NCBI RefSeq assembly: GCF_012034175.1
Contig: NZ_JAATEJ010000002.1
Span: 434,001-498,000, forward strand
Source of the DNA: Actinacidiphila epipremni
GTDB taxonomy: Bacteria; Actinomycetota; Actinomycetes; Streptomycetales; Streptomycetaceae
Length of the DNA stretch: 64,000 nt
Direction: 5' to 3'
Part shown: positions 52,479-62,910 of the stretch, in pieces
Layout: each line of letters opens with the position of its first letter
How positions within the stretch are numbered: the stretch's first letter is position 1
Notes under the pieces: model-generated
Database searches by the model: none
Seen by the model: only the letters and a program-made list of their open reading frames with translations
Told to the model about the DNA's origin: nothing
Position numbers and translations under genes: made by a program

Positions 52479-52493
52479 GTGGACGGCGTCCAC
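52479..52493. promoter_or_regulatory. TetR operator copy 3
   Basis: GTGGACGGCGTCCAC, identical to copy 1 and 29 bp from copy 2; nearest to the carbonic anhydrase start. Confidence 0.8.
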
Positions 52494-52544
52494 CTCACGG
52501 CGCGAGCCCGGCGGCTCGCCCCTCCGCAACGCCCGGAGCCCGCC

Positions 52545-53093
52545 ATGCCCACCCGCCTGACCCCCCTCCTCGCCCGCAACGAGCACTTCGCCCGCGCCTA
52601 CTCCCCTGTCCCCCTCGGGGTGCCCACCGCGCAGACCGTCGTCGTGACCTGCCTGGACCACCGCCTCGACCCCGCCGCGATCCTGGGCCTCCAGCCCGGC
52701 GACGCCCCCGTCGTCCGCAACGCCGGCGGCCGTGTCACCCCCTCCCTGATCCACGACCTGGCCTACCTCGCCTTCCTCGCGGCGGACGTCTTCGGCATGG
52801 CGGACGGCCCGCTCTTCGAGGTCGCCCTGCTCCACCACACGCAGTGCGGCACCGGCTTCCTCGCCGACCCCGCCTTCCTGCGCCGCGCCGCCGAGACCAC
52901 CGGCGTCGACGAGCCCACGCTGCGGGCCACCGAGGTCGCCGACCCCGAGCGCACCGTCCGCGAGGACGTCGCCCGCCTGCTCGCCGCACCGCTGCTGCCG
53001 CCGCGGGTCAGCGTCTCCGGCCACGTCTACGCCGTCGAGACCGGCCGCGTCACCACCGTGACCGAGGCCGCGCGGAAGCCCGGGCCGCACTGA
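52545..53093 (+). CDS. Beta-class carbonic anhydrase
   Basis: 182 residues. Interconverts CO2 and bicarbonate in the cytosol. Zinc-site motifs CLDHRLDP (Cys and the Asp-Arg dyad) and HHTQCG (His, Cys) are intact, with VVRNAGGRVTPSLIHDL between. ATG 52545 follows CGGAG. It is convergent with nothing and divergent from the TetR gene through the three operators, which suggests inducible expression; carbonic anhydrase under TetR control is not common. Confidence 0.9.
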   Translation: MPTRLTPLLARNEHFARAYSPVPLGVPTAQTVVVTCLDHRLDPAAILGLQPGDAPVVRNAGGRVTPSLIHDLAYLAFLAADVFGMADGPLFEVALLHHTQCGTGFLADPAFLRRAAETTGVDEPTLRATEVADPERTVREDVARLLAAPLLPPRVSVSGHVYAVETGRVTTVTEAARKPGPH

Positions 53094-53176
53094 GCGGACG
53101 CCGGGAGCGCCCACGAGCCGAGCCGCGGGCGGTTAACCGGTGGCCCGGGGTGGGGGGTGCCGGTACGGTCCGGCGG

Positions 53177-53647
53177 ATGGGTGACAGTGAAGGACCTCAG
53201 GGTGTGCGGATCCGGTCGGCGGGCGCGGCGGACGCGGAGGTGGTCGCGCGGGTGCACATGGACTCGCGGGCCGGGACCATGCCGTATCTGCCGCCGCAGC
53301 GCCGCGGGCACGACGAAGTGACCCGGTGGATACGGGAGGTCGTGCTCACGCAGTGCCAGGTGTGGGTCGCCGAGCGCGCCGGGCGGATCGAGGGCTACGC
53401 GGCGCTCGAAGGCGACATGCTGGAGCAGCTCTATCTGCGGCCCGAGGCGCGCCGGCAGGGCATCGGGACGCTGCTGCTCGACGAGGCCAGGCGGCACAGC
53501 CCCGGCGGTCTGTCGCTGCATGTCTTCCAGCAGAACACCGGGGCCAGGGCCTTCTACGAGCGGCACGGCTTCACCGTCCTGGACACGAATGACGGCGCCC
53601 GCAACATGGAGAACCTGCCCGACATGACGCTGCGCTGGACGCCGTAG
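53177..53647 (+). CDS. GNAT-family N-acetyltransferase
   Basis: 156 residues. Acetyl-CoA site EQLYLRPEARRQGIGTLLLDEARRH and the C-terminal SLHVFQQNTGARAFYERHGFTVLDTN are typical. Substrate unknown. ATG 53177 lacks a strong ribosome-binding site. Stands alone. Confidence 0.9.
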   Translation: MGDSEGPQGVRIRSAGAADAEVVARVHMDSRAGTMPYLPPQRRGHDEVTRWIREVVLTQCQVWVAERAGRIEGYAALEGDMLEQLYLRPEARRQGIGTLLLDEARRHSPGGLSLHVFQQNTGARAFYERHGFTVLDTNDGARNMENLPDMTLRWTP

Positions 53648-53968
53648 GCCGCCCGCCCGGCAGCCGGTTCCGTTACGTTCCCGGTCGCGGCCCGCCCGAG
53701 CGCTCGGGCGGGCGTTCGGGGTGGCCCGCGGGGTGGCGCGCCGCCGCCGGGCCCGTAGCGGCGCGGCCAGAAGCCGTACCCGAGGGTCGCGACACACCGA
53801 ACCGGGCACTCCTTGCGCGGCGCATCCGACAGTTACGGATTTGTCCGTAATCGGTAACACGGTGCCGTCCGTACGGCCGGCCGCCGGGGCGCGGAGTGAT
53901 CGTGAGGGCGTCGGCGCGGGAGACCGGGCCGGCGCCCGGATCACCAGTACGACACGAAAGGGGACTCC
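53648..53968. other. 321-nt gene-free region with operator-like palindrome
   Basis: The first part is GC-rich with CGCTCGGGCGGGCG-type repeats. An inverted repeat TTACGGA-TTTG-TCCGTAA occupies 53833-53850, followed by AATCGGTAACACGG. It is the likely control region of the lamin-tail protein gene. Confidence 0.55.
53833..53850. promoter_or_regulatory. Operator-like inverted repeat
   Basis: TTACGGA and TCCGTAA arms of 7 bp separated by TTTG, A/T-richer than the surroundings, 119 nt before the GTG start of the next gene. Confidence 0.5.
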
Positions 53969-54445
53969 GTGTCCCGTATCGCTTCCCGCCTGGCCGCGAC
54001 CGTGCTCGCGGCGGGTGCCCTCGTGACCGCCGCCGCGCTGCCGGCGTCCGCCGCGGACCACTCGCGCGGCCACGACCGCGGCCGGCAGCAGAGCGCCCAG
54101 GTCGTCCTCGGCGCCGTCCACCACACCGCGAACGACCGGGACCGGTCGAACCGCTCGCTGAACAACGAGTGGATCACGGTGACCAACGAGGGCCGGCGCG
54201 CGGTCAGCCTCAACCGCTGGACGCTGACCGACGCCGAGCGCCACACGTACCGCTTCGGCAACGTGACGCTGCGGGCGCACGAGTCGCTGCGCGTCCACAC
54301 CGGCAACGGCCGCAACACCGCCCGCGACCTCTACCAGGACCGCGGCGCCTCGGTGTGGAACCGCAGCCGCGACACCGCGACGCTGCGTGACGCCCGCGGC
54401 GCGATCGTGGACACCGAGTCCTGGGGCCACCGCACCCACCGCTGA
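53969..54445 (+). CDS. Secreted lamin-tail-domain protein
   Basis: 158 residues. Sec signal peptide SRIASRLAATVLAAGALVTAAALPASAAD, a His/Arg/Asp-rich spacer, then a lamin-tail (LTD) beta-sandwich: NNEWITVTNEGRRAVSLNRWTLTDAERHTYRFGNVTLRAHESLRVHTGNG...SVWNRSRDTATLRDARGAIVDTESW. Such domains occur on secreted nucleases and surface proteins; here the domain is alone. GTG 53969 follows AAAGGGG. Function unknown. Confidence 0.9.
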   Translation: MSRIASRLAATVLAAGALVTAAALPASAADHSRGHDRGRQQSAQVVLGAVHHTANDRDRSNRSLNNEWITVTNEGRRAVSLNRWTLTDAERHTYRFGNVTLRAHESLRVHTGNGRNTARDLYQDRGASVWNRSRDTATLRDARGAIVDTESWGHRTHR

Positions 54446-54453
54446 GCCCCACC

Positions 54454-54482
54454 GCCGGGCCGCCCCGCGCGGGCGGTCCGGC
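54454..54482 (+). terminator. Terminator-like hairpin between convergent genes
   Basis: GCCGGGCCGCCC (54454-54465) pairs with GGGCGGTCCGGC (54471-54482) with one G-T pair and a 5-nt loop; it may serve both the lamin-tail gene and the convergent RNA-ligase-like gene. Confidence 0.65.
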
Positions 54483-54538
54483 ACCCGGTCGCCCCGTCCC
54501 CGGCCACCCCGGGCGGCGGGGCGCCGTCACGCCGGGCC

Positions 54539-55114
54539 CTAGAGCCGGGTCGCCGTCGTCCGCAGCGGGTGCTGGTGCGGCACGGACGGGGGCTCAGCCC
54601 CGAAAGGGTATTCGCGCATCTTGCGCCACACCCCGTCGCCGCCCTGCTCGTAGAGCGCGAAGCCCGTGGTGGTCCACTCGGCCGCGTAGTCGGCGAGCTC
54701 GCGCTGGGCGCGGTCCATGGCCGGCTCGGGGATGCCGTGCGCGATCGTCACATGCGGGTGGTACGGGAACTGCAGCTCGCGGCGGACCGGCCCCGAGCGC
54801 ACCCGCTCCTGGAGGTCGGCGCAGTCGTCCGCGCCCTGCGCGATGTGGACGTAGACCACCGGGGACAGCGGCCGGAAGCTCGCCGTGCCGTCCAGCCGCA
54901 TCAGGAAGGGGCGGCCGGCCGCGGCGACCCGGGCCAGGTGGCCGCGGAAGGCGGGCAGCTCGGCGGCGGCGACCTCGGTGGGCGGCAGCAGCGTGATGTG
55001 GGTGGGGATGGCGTAGGCGGCGGGGTCGCCGAAGCCGGCTCTGCGCTCCTGGAGCAGCCGCCCGTACGGCTCCGGGACCGCGATGGACACGCCGATCGTC
55101 GTGGTGGTCTCCAT
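54539..55114 (-). CDS. 2'-5' RNA ligase-like (2H phosphoesterase) protein
   Basis: 191 residues. The two HxT motifs of the 2H superfamily are THITLLPPTE and HPHVTIAHGIPE, with SVAVPEPYG-type N-terminus. Likely a cyclic phosphodiesterase or RNA ligase acting on 2',3'-cyclic phosphate ends; physiological substrate unknown. Start ATG 55114 (METTTT); the long open frame continuing upstream is a shadow over trpS. About 170 nt downstream of trpS in the same direction. Confidence 0.88.
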   Translation of the reverse strand: METTTTIGVSIAVPEPYGRLLQERRAGFGDPAAYAIPTHITLLPPTEVAAAELPAFRGHLARVAAAGRPFLMRLDGTASFRPLSPVVYVHIAQGADDCADLQERVRSGPVRRELQFPYHPHVTIAHGIPEPAMDRAQRELADYAAEWTTTGFALYEQGGDGVWRKMREYPFGAEPPSVPHQHPLRTTATRL

Positions 55115-55287
55115 GCGTTCACCCCTTTCCCCAGGTTCCCCGGGTCGGTGCCCTGCGGACGCAGGGCCGGTGCCCGTCAGACGTACGTGTGCGCGCGTGC
55201 GCCGTTCCCCGAAAGCCCCGTCACCCCGTGGTACCCCGATCGTGCGCGGCCCGCGACCGGTGGGCGGGGCCCGCCGGCCGCCGGCCG

Positions 55288-56319
<1,032 letters not shown>

Positions 56320-56556
56320 TCAGGTCGGCGCGACACGCCATACCCCCGATCGGGGCCGCCGGATCTGCGGGGGAAAGCGCCGCGCGCCGCAAGGTTTCGC
56401 GCGGGCCCGGGTGCGCGACGATGGAAACACGGTAGAACACCGTGGAACGACGACAGCAGTGCCGCAGGGGCACACCCCGCCCCCTTCCAGGCGCCCGCGT
56501 CCCCCACCGGGGTGCCCGCCGCCTGGCTCCCGACGCACGACGAACGGAGTACGCAC

Positions 56557-57813
<1,257 letters not shown>

Positions 57814-58007
57814 GCGGCGGTCACGGGCGGGGGCGCGAACCCCGGCACGAACCCCGGCGCGTACCCCGGCACGTGCGGCAGCGCGTACGGCAGCGCGTAC
57901 GGCGGCGGCGGGCGCGGGCTCCGGGCGCGGGCCCCCGCCCGGCGGGCCGGGCGCGCGCCCCTGTTACCGTACCGAACGGTGCCCGGTGACGATATTTTGC
58001 CCGATCG
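57814..58007. other. Gene-free repeat-rich stretch after rocD
   Basis: About 190 nt with short imperfect repeats such as GAACCCCGGC/GTACCCCGGC and GGCAGCGCGTAC (57879-57902). No gene seen. Runs into the iron-box region of efeU. Confidence 0.5.
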
Positions 58008-58026
58008 TTAGGCAAGGCTCACCTTG
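58008..58026. promoter_or_regulatory. Iron box 1 (DmdR/IdeR-type)
   Basis: The 19-bp sequence beginning TTAGGCAAGGCTCACCTTG closely follows the TTAGGTTAGGCTNACCTAA-type consensus of DtxR/IdeR/DmdR1 regulators. Confidence 0.82.
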
Positions 58027-58037
58027 GAGTCCCGAAC

Positions 58038-58051
58038 TTAGGCTAGCCTAA
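58038..58051. promoter_or_regulatory. Iron box 2 (DmdR/IdeR-type)
   Basis: Perfect 14-bp palindrome TTAGGCTAGCCTAA, 37 nt before the efeU start, with TAACC continuing the consensus. Two adjacent boxes predict tight iron repression of efeUOB. Confidence 0.88.
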
Positions 58052-58088
58052 CCACGCATAACGGCTGCCTCGGAAGGACTGACCTCAG

Positions 58089-58949
58089 GTGATCCCAACC
58101 CTCGTCATCGGACTGCGGGAGGGCATCGAAGCCTCGCTCATCGTGGGCATCATCGCCGCTTTCCTCGGCCGCAACGGCCGCCGGGACGCGCTGCGTCAGG
58201 TGTGGATAGGCGTCGGTGTCGCCGTCACCCTGTGCCTGCTGATCGGCATCGGGCTGGTCACCCTCTCCCGTGAGCTGCCGCAGCAGCAGCAGGAGGCGCT
58301 GGAGACGGTCATCGGCGCCCTCGCCGTCGTCATGGTCACCGGCATGATCCTGTGGATGAGCCGTCACGCCCGCGGCATGAAGCGCGAGTTGGAGGACCAC
58401 GCCGCCAACGCGCTGGCCCAGGGCTCGGCGCGGGCACTGGTCGTGATGGCCTTCCTCGCGGTGCTGCGCGAGGGCTTCGAGACCGCCGTCTTCCTGGTCT
58501 CGGTCATCCAGAACAGCTCCAGCGTCGGCACCGGCACCACCGGCGCGGCCATCGGCATCGTCATCGCGTGCGTCATCGGCTACGGCATCTACCGCGGCGG
58601 AGTGCGCTTCAACCTCGGCCGGTTCTTCAAGATCACCGGCCTGGTGCTGGTCCTGGTCGCAGCCGGCCTGGTGATGACGGTCTTCCACACCGCGCACGAG
58701 GCCGGCTGGATCGACGCCGGCCAGTCCCAGGCGTTCGACCTGAGCTGGCTGGTGCGGCCCGGCACGGTGATCTCCTCGCTGCTCACCGGCGTGCTGGGGC
58801 TGCAACCCGAACCGACCGTCATCGAGGTCGTGGTCTGGCTGGTCTACGCCGTGCCCATGCTGGTCTTCCTCAGCTGGCCGCGCCCCACCGGCCGCCGCCC
58901 CGCCGCCGCCAAGCCCGCGCCCGCCCCCGAGCCGGTCCAGGGCCGCTGA
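58089..58949 (+). CDS. efeU: Ferrous iron permease EfeU (FTR1 family)
   Basis: 286 residues, seven helices. Both REGxE iron-passage motifs are present: GLREGIEASL and VLREGFETAVF. Pro/Ala-rich C-terminal tail. GTG 58089 follows GGAAGGACTGACCTCAG. With EfeO and EfeB it forms the high-affinity iron uptake system; transcription from the iron-box promoter just upstream. Confidence 0.94.
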   Translation: MIPTLVIGLREGIEASLIVGIIAAFLGRNGRRDALRQVWIGVGVAVTLCLLIGIGLVTLSRELPQQQQEALETVIGALAVVMVTGMILWMSRHARGMKRELEDHAANALAQGSARALVVMAFLAVLREGFETAVFLVSVIQNSSSVGTGTTGAAIGIVIACVIGYGIYRGGVRFNLGRFFKITGLVLVLVAAGLVMTVFHTAHEAGWIDAGQSQAFDLSWLVRPGTVISSLLTGVLGLQPEPTVIEVVVWLVYAVPMLVFLSWPRPTGRRPAAAKPAPAPEPVQGR

Positions 58950-59005
58950 CGCCCTTTCCACCCCCGTCCCCGATCCTTCCGCCAGACCTCCAGGAGCGCT
59001 GTCCC

Positions 59006-60154
59006 ATGCCCATATCCACCACCACCCCCCGTGTGCTGCGGGCCACCGGCCTGCTGGCCATCGCCGGGCTGGTCGCCACCGGATGTGCGAAGAGCAAGTC
59101 GGACAGCGCCCCCAAGGGCGCGGTGAAGGTCGCGATCAACCTCACCGACGACGGCTGCAAGCCCTCCCCGGCGTCCGTGCCGGCCGGGCCGGTCACCTTC
59201 CAGGTCAAGAACGTCAGCGCCAACAAGGTCACCGAGGCCGAGCTGCTGAACGGCGACACCATCATGGGCGAGAAGGAGAACCTGACCCCGGGTCTTTCCG
59301 GCACCTTCTCGCTGCGGCTGAACGGCGGGAAGTACCAGGTGTACTGCCCCAACGCCAAGACCGAGAAGACCGACTTCACCGTCACCGGCTCCAGCGCCAC
59401 GCCGTCCCAGGACCCGGCCGTCAAGGCCGCCCTGACCCAGGCCACCACCGGCTACCAGGCGTACGTCATCGCCGAGGTCGACAAGCTGGTGCCGGCCACC
59501 AAGCAGTTCACCGACGCGGTGCGCGCCGGCGACATGGACAAGGCCAAGGCCGCCTTCGCGCAGGCCCGCTACTACTACGAGGAGGTCGAGCCCGTCGCGG
59601 AGAGCTTCGGCGACCTCGACCCCGACATCGACGCGCGCGTCGACGACGTCGACGACCAGTCGAAGTGGACCGGCTTCCACCGGCTGGAGAAGGCCCTCTG
59701 GCAGGACAAGTCGCTCACCGGCATGAGCCCGGTCGCCGACAAGCTCGACGCGGACGTCGCCAAGCTCAAGACGCTGGTGGCCACCACCACCTACCAGCCC
59801 GCCCAGCTCGCCAACGGCGCGACCGAGCTGCTCGACGAGGTCGCCTCCAGCAAGGTCACCGGCGAGGAGGACCGCTACAGCCACACCGACCTGTCCGACT
59901 TCGAGGCCAACGTCTCCGGCGCGCAGAAGGCGTTCGACCTGCTCAAGCCGGCGCTGGACAAGACCGACGCGGCGCTGTCGACCACCGTCAACACGCAGTT
60001 CGCCGCCGTGCTGGCCGCGCTCCAGCCGTACAAGCAGGGCAACGGCTACGTCGACTACTCCACCGTCGGCGACGACAAGCGGCGCGTCCTGACCCAGAAG
60101 GTGGACGCGCTCGCCGAGCCGCTGTCCCAGGTCGCCGCGAAGGTGAACGGCTGA
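59006..60154 (+). CDS. efeO: Iron uptake lipoprotein EfeO (cupredoxin plus M75 imelysin-like domain)
   Basis: 382 residues. Lipobox LVATGC; an N-terminal cupredoxin domain (VAINLTDDGCKPSPASVPAGPVTFQVKNVS, with Cys in YQVYCPN) and a C-terminal M75 helical domain with the metal-binding HxxE in WTGFHRLEKALW. Binds and hands iron to EfeU. ATG 59006 with AGGAG. TGA overlaps the efeB ATG. Confidence 0.94.
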   Translation: MPISTTTPRVLRATGLLAIAGLVATGCAKSKSDSAPKGAVKVAINLTDDGCKPSPASVPAGPVTFQVKNVSANKVTEAELLNGDTIMGEKENLTPGLSGTFSLRLNGGKYQVYCPNAKTEKTDFTVTGSSATPSQDPAVKAALTQATTGYQAYVIAEVDKLVPATKQFTDAVRAGDMDKAKAAFAQARYYYEEVEPVAESFGDLDPDIDARVDDVDDQSKWTGFHRLEKALWQDKSLTGMSPVADKLDADVAKLKTLVATTTYQPAQLANGATELLDEVASSKVTGEEDRYSHTDLSDFEANVSGAQKAFDLLKPALDKTDAALSTTVNTQFAAVLAALQPYKQGNGYVDYSTVGDDKRRVLTQKVDALAEPLSQVAAKVNG

Positions 60155-61443
60155 TGAGCCGGCCCGGTACCTCCACCGCGTCCGGCCCCGCCTCCGGTAC
60201 GTCCCGCCGCGGGCTGCTCGCCCTCGGCGGGGCGGCCCTGGCCGGCACGGCCGCGGTGGGCCTGGCCGGGTGCAGCGACGACGACAAGCCCGCCAAGGCC
60301 GCCGCACCGGCCGACCGGGTGCCCTTCTACGGCACCCACCAGGCCGGCATCGCCACGCCCGCACAGGACCGGCTGGCCTTCGCCACGTACGACCTGACGG
60401 TCAGCGGCACCGTGGCGGAGAACCGGGCCGCGCTGCGGCAGCTGCTCCAGCAGTGGACGGCCGCCGCCGCCGCGATGACGCAGGGGAAGACGGTGCCGGG
60501 CGACAACGACAACCCGGCCGCGCCGCCCGCCGACACCGGCGAGGCATACGGGCTGTCGCCGGCCAACCTCACCATCACCCTCGGGCTCGGCGGCTCGCTT
60601 TTCGACAAGCGGTTCGGCCTGGCCGGCAAGCGCCCCGCCGCGCTCGCCGACCTGCCCAAGCTGCCGCCGGAGAACCTCGACCCCGAGCGCAGCGGCGGCG
60701 ACCTGGCCATCCAGGCGTGCGCCGACGACCCGATCGTGGCCTTCCACGTCATCCGCAACCTGGCCCGTATCGGCCGCGGCACCGTCGTCATGCGCTGGTC
60801 GCAGCTGGGCTTCGGCAACGCCACCGGCAACGGCGGCGGCAAGGAGACCCCGCGCAACCTGATGGGCTTCAAGGACGGCACGCGCAACATCCCCGGCGAC
60901 GACACCTCGCTGATGGACGGGCACGTGTGGGTCGGCGACGAGACCGACCAGCCGTGGATGCGCGGCGGCAGCTACCTCGTCGCCCGCCGGATCCGGATGC
61001 GCATCGAGGCATGGGACCGCGACTTCCTCCAGGACCAGGAGAACGTCTTCGGCCGCGCCAAGTACACCGGCGCGCCGCTGACCGGCGCCAAGGAGACCGA
61101 CCAGCCCGACTTCGCCAAGAAGGCCGCCGGCGGCGACCCCGTCATCCCCGCCGACGCGCACATCCGGCTCGCCGCGCACGAGAACAACGGCGGGGTGCGC
61201 ATCCTGCGCCGCGGCTACTCCTTCACCGACGGCATCGTGCCCGCGACCGGCGAGCTGGACGCGGGGCTGTTCTTCATCGCCTACCAGAAGGACCCGCGCA
61301 CGCAGTTCATCGCGCTGCAGCGCAAGCTCGGGGCGCACGACGCGCTCAACGAGTACATCCAGCACGTCGGCTCGGGCCTGTTCGCGTGCCCGCCGGGCGC
61401 CAGGGCCGCCGGGACGGGCTGGGCGCAGGAGCTGCTGGCGTAA
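60154..61443 (+). CDS. efeB: DyP-type haem peroxidase EfeB
   Basis: 429 residues. Twin-arginine signal TSRRGLLALGGAALAG followed by GLAGC, so it may be Tat-exported and lipidated. DyP features: the GXXDG motif GFKDGTRNIPGDD with catalytic Asp, and the proximal-haem region HIRLAAHENNGGVRILRRGYSF. Oxidises Fe2+ or releases iron from haem for EfeUO. Coupled to efeO by ATGA; last gene of the operon. Confidence 0.94.
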   Translation: MSRPGTSTASGPASGTSRRGLLALGGAALAGTAAVGLAGCSDDDKPAKAAAPADRVPFYGTHQAGIATPAQDRLAFATYDLTVSGTVAENRAALRQLLQQWTAAAAAMTQGKTVPGDNDNPAAPPADTGEAYGLSPANLTITLGLGGSLFDKRFGLAGKRPAALADLPKLPPENLDPERSGGDLAIQACADDPIVAFHVIRNLARIGRGTVVMRWSQLGFGNATGNGGGKETPRNLMGFKDGTRNIPGDDTSLMDGHVWVGDETDQPWMRGGSYLVARRIRMRIEAWDRDFLQDQENVFGRAKYTGAPLTGAKETDQPDFAKKAAGGDPVIPADAHIRLAAHENNGGVRILRRGYSFTDGIVPATGELDAGLFFIAYQKDPRTQFIALQRKLGAHDALNEYIQHVGSGLFACPPGARAAGTGWAQELLA

Positions 61444-61485
61444 GCCCGGCGGGCAGGCCCGCGCGGACGCCGTAGGGTGCGGAGG

Positions 61486-62343
61486 GTGATCGTCGGGATG
61501 GTGGCCGCGCTGGGCGCGGCCGTGTGCTTCGGGGTGGCCTCCGTGCTCCAGGCCAAGGGGGCGCGGGCCGCCGAGCCCGGCAGCGGCTCCGGCGTCGACA
61601 CCCGGCTGCTGGCCCGGGCGCTCGCCCAGCGCGTCTACCTCGCCGGGCTCGCCCTGGACGCCGCCGGTTTCGGCTGCGAGCTGGTCGCGCTGCGCAGGAT
61701 GCCGATCTACGCGGTCGGCGCCGCGCTCGCCGCGAGCCTGGCGGTGACCGCCGTCGCGGCGGCCCGGCTGCTGGGCGCGGCGCTGGACCGTACCGAATGG
61801 GCCGCCGTGGGCACCGTCTGCGGCGGCCTGGCGCTGCTCGGGCTCGCCGCCGGGGGCGAGGGGCACGGGCACGGCGGGGCCGGGCTGCGCTGGGGCACGC
61901 TCGCCGCGGCCGGCGGGGTGCTGCTGGTCGGGGCGGTCGCCGGGCGGCTGCCGGGGCGGGCCAGGGCGGCGGGCCTGGGGCTCGGGGCGGGGCTCGGCTT
62001 CGGCGTCGTCGAGGTCGCGGTGCGGCTCGTGGACGGCGTGGCGAGCCCGGCGCTCTACGCCCTGCTGCTCGGCGGCGGGGCCGCCTTCCTGCTGCTGACC
62101 TCCGCGCTGAGCCGCGGCAGCGTCACGACGGCGACCGCCGCGATGGTGGTGGGCGAGACGGTCGGGCCCGCGCTGGTGGGGGTGCTGGCGCTGGGCGACC
62201 GCACGCGCGCCGGGTGGGCGCCGGTGGCGGTCGCCGGGTTCGCGCTGGCGGTGCTGGGGGCGCTGGTGCTGGCGCGCTTCGGGGAGGGCGGGGCGGTGGA
62301 GGCCGGGCCCGTACCGGCGCGGGAGCCGGTGCGCACGCCGTGA
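61486..62343 (+). CDS. DMT-superfamily (EamA-like) membrane protein
   Basis: 285 residues, nine to ten helices, starting MVAALGAAVCFGVASVLQAKGARA and ending with PVAVAGFALAVLGALVLARFG. Short loops and paired small-residue helices resemble EamA/magnesium-transporter NIPA-like DMT proteins of actinobacteria. Starts at GTG 61477, GTG 61486 or ATG 61498 are possible; GGAGG lies at 61481-61485, which favours ATG 61498 slightly by spacing. Substrate unknown. Confidence 0.8.
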   Translation: MIVGMVAALGAAVCFGVASVLQAKGARAAEPGSGSGVDTRLLARALAQRVYLAGLALDAAGFGCELVALRRMPIYAVGAALAASLAVTAVAAARLLGAALDRTEWAAVGTVCGGLALLGLAAGGEGHGHGGAGLRWGTLAAAGGVLLVGAVAGRLPGRARAAGLGLGAGLGFGVVEVAVRLVDGVASPALYALLLGGGAAFLLLTSALSRGSVTTATAAMVVGETVGPALVGVLALGDRTRAGWAPVAVAGFALAVLGALVLARFGEGGAVEAGPVPAREPVRTP

Positions 62344-62378
62344 GGCTTCCCGGTTTCCCGGCCGCGGCGCCGTGCGCG

Positions 62379-62861
62379 TCAGGCGTACGCGGCCGGGGAC
62401 AGGCGGCAGGTGACGCCGATGCGGTTCCAGGCGTTCATCGCGACGCACATGGCGATGAGCCGCGGCAGCTCGTCCTCGTCGAAGAGCTTGGCCGCCTCGT
62501 CGTAGACGTCGTCGGCGACGCCGTGCGGGCCGAGCTGCGTGACGGCCTCGGCCAGCGCCAGCGCGGCACGCTCCCGGGCGGTGAAGAAGGGCGTCTCGCG
62601 CCACACCGTGACGCCGATGAGCTTCTGCTGCGACACGCCCTCCTCCAGGGCGGCGTGGCTGTGCTTGTCGACGCAGTAGGCGCAGCCGTTGAGCTGCGAG
62701 GTGCGCACCCGCACCAGCTCGCGCACCACCGGGTCCAGGCCCTTGGCCGCGGCCTTGTCGAGGGCGAACATCGCCTGGTAGAAGTCCGGCGCCTTGTCCT
62801 TGAGGTCGATACGGCGGACGGGGGCGGGGACGGTCGGAGCGGTTTCGTGGTTCGTGGTCAT
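62379..62861 (-). CDS. AhpD-like carboxymuconolactone decarboxylase-family protein
   Basis: 160 residues. The redox motif GCAYCVDKHSHAALEEG (CxxC plus His) marks the AhpD-like alkylhydroperoxidase branch. The rest, APDFYQAMFALDKAAAKGLDPVVRELVRVRTSQLN, is typical. ATG 62861 (MTTNHE). Divergent from a MocR regulator only 50 nt away, which probably controls it. Confidence 0.92.
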   Translation of the reverse strand: MTTNHETAPTVPAPVRRIDLKDKAPDFYQAMFALDKAAAKGLDPVVRELVRVRTSQLNGCAYCVDKHSHAALEEGVSQQKLIGVTVWRETPFFTARERAALALAEAVTQLGPHGVADDVYDEAAKLFDEDELPRLIAMCVAMNAWNRIGVTCRLSPAAYA

Positions 62862-62880
62862 ACGGCCACCGTATGCGGGA

Positions 62881-62904
62881 AGTGGCCTGGCTCCGTGGTC
62901 CACT
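62881..62904. promoter_or_regulatory. Putative MocR/PdxR-type site
   Basis: AGTGG (62881-62885, in GAAGTGGCCTGG) and its inverse CCACT (62900-62904, reading TAGTGGACCA on the other strand) lie in the 49-nt divergent gap. They resemble the AAGTGGWCTA-type motif I recall for corynebacterial PdxR. Confidence 0.5.
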
Positions 62905-62910
62905 AGGCGT

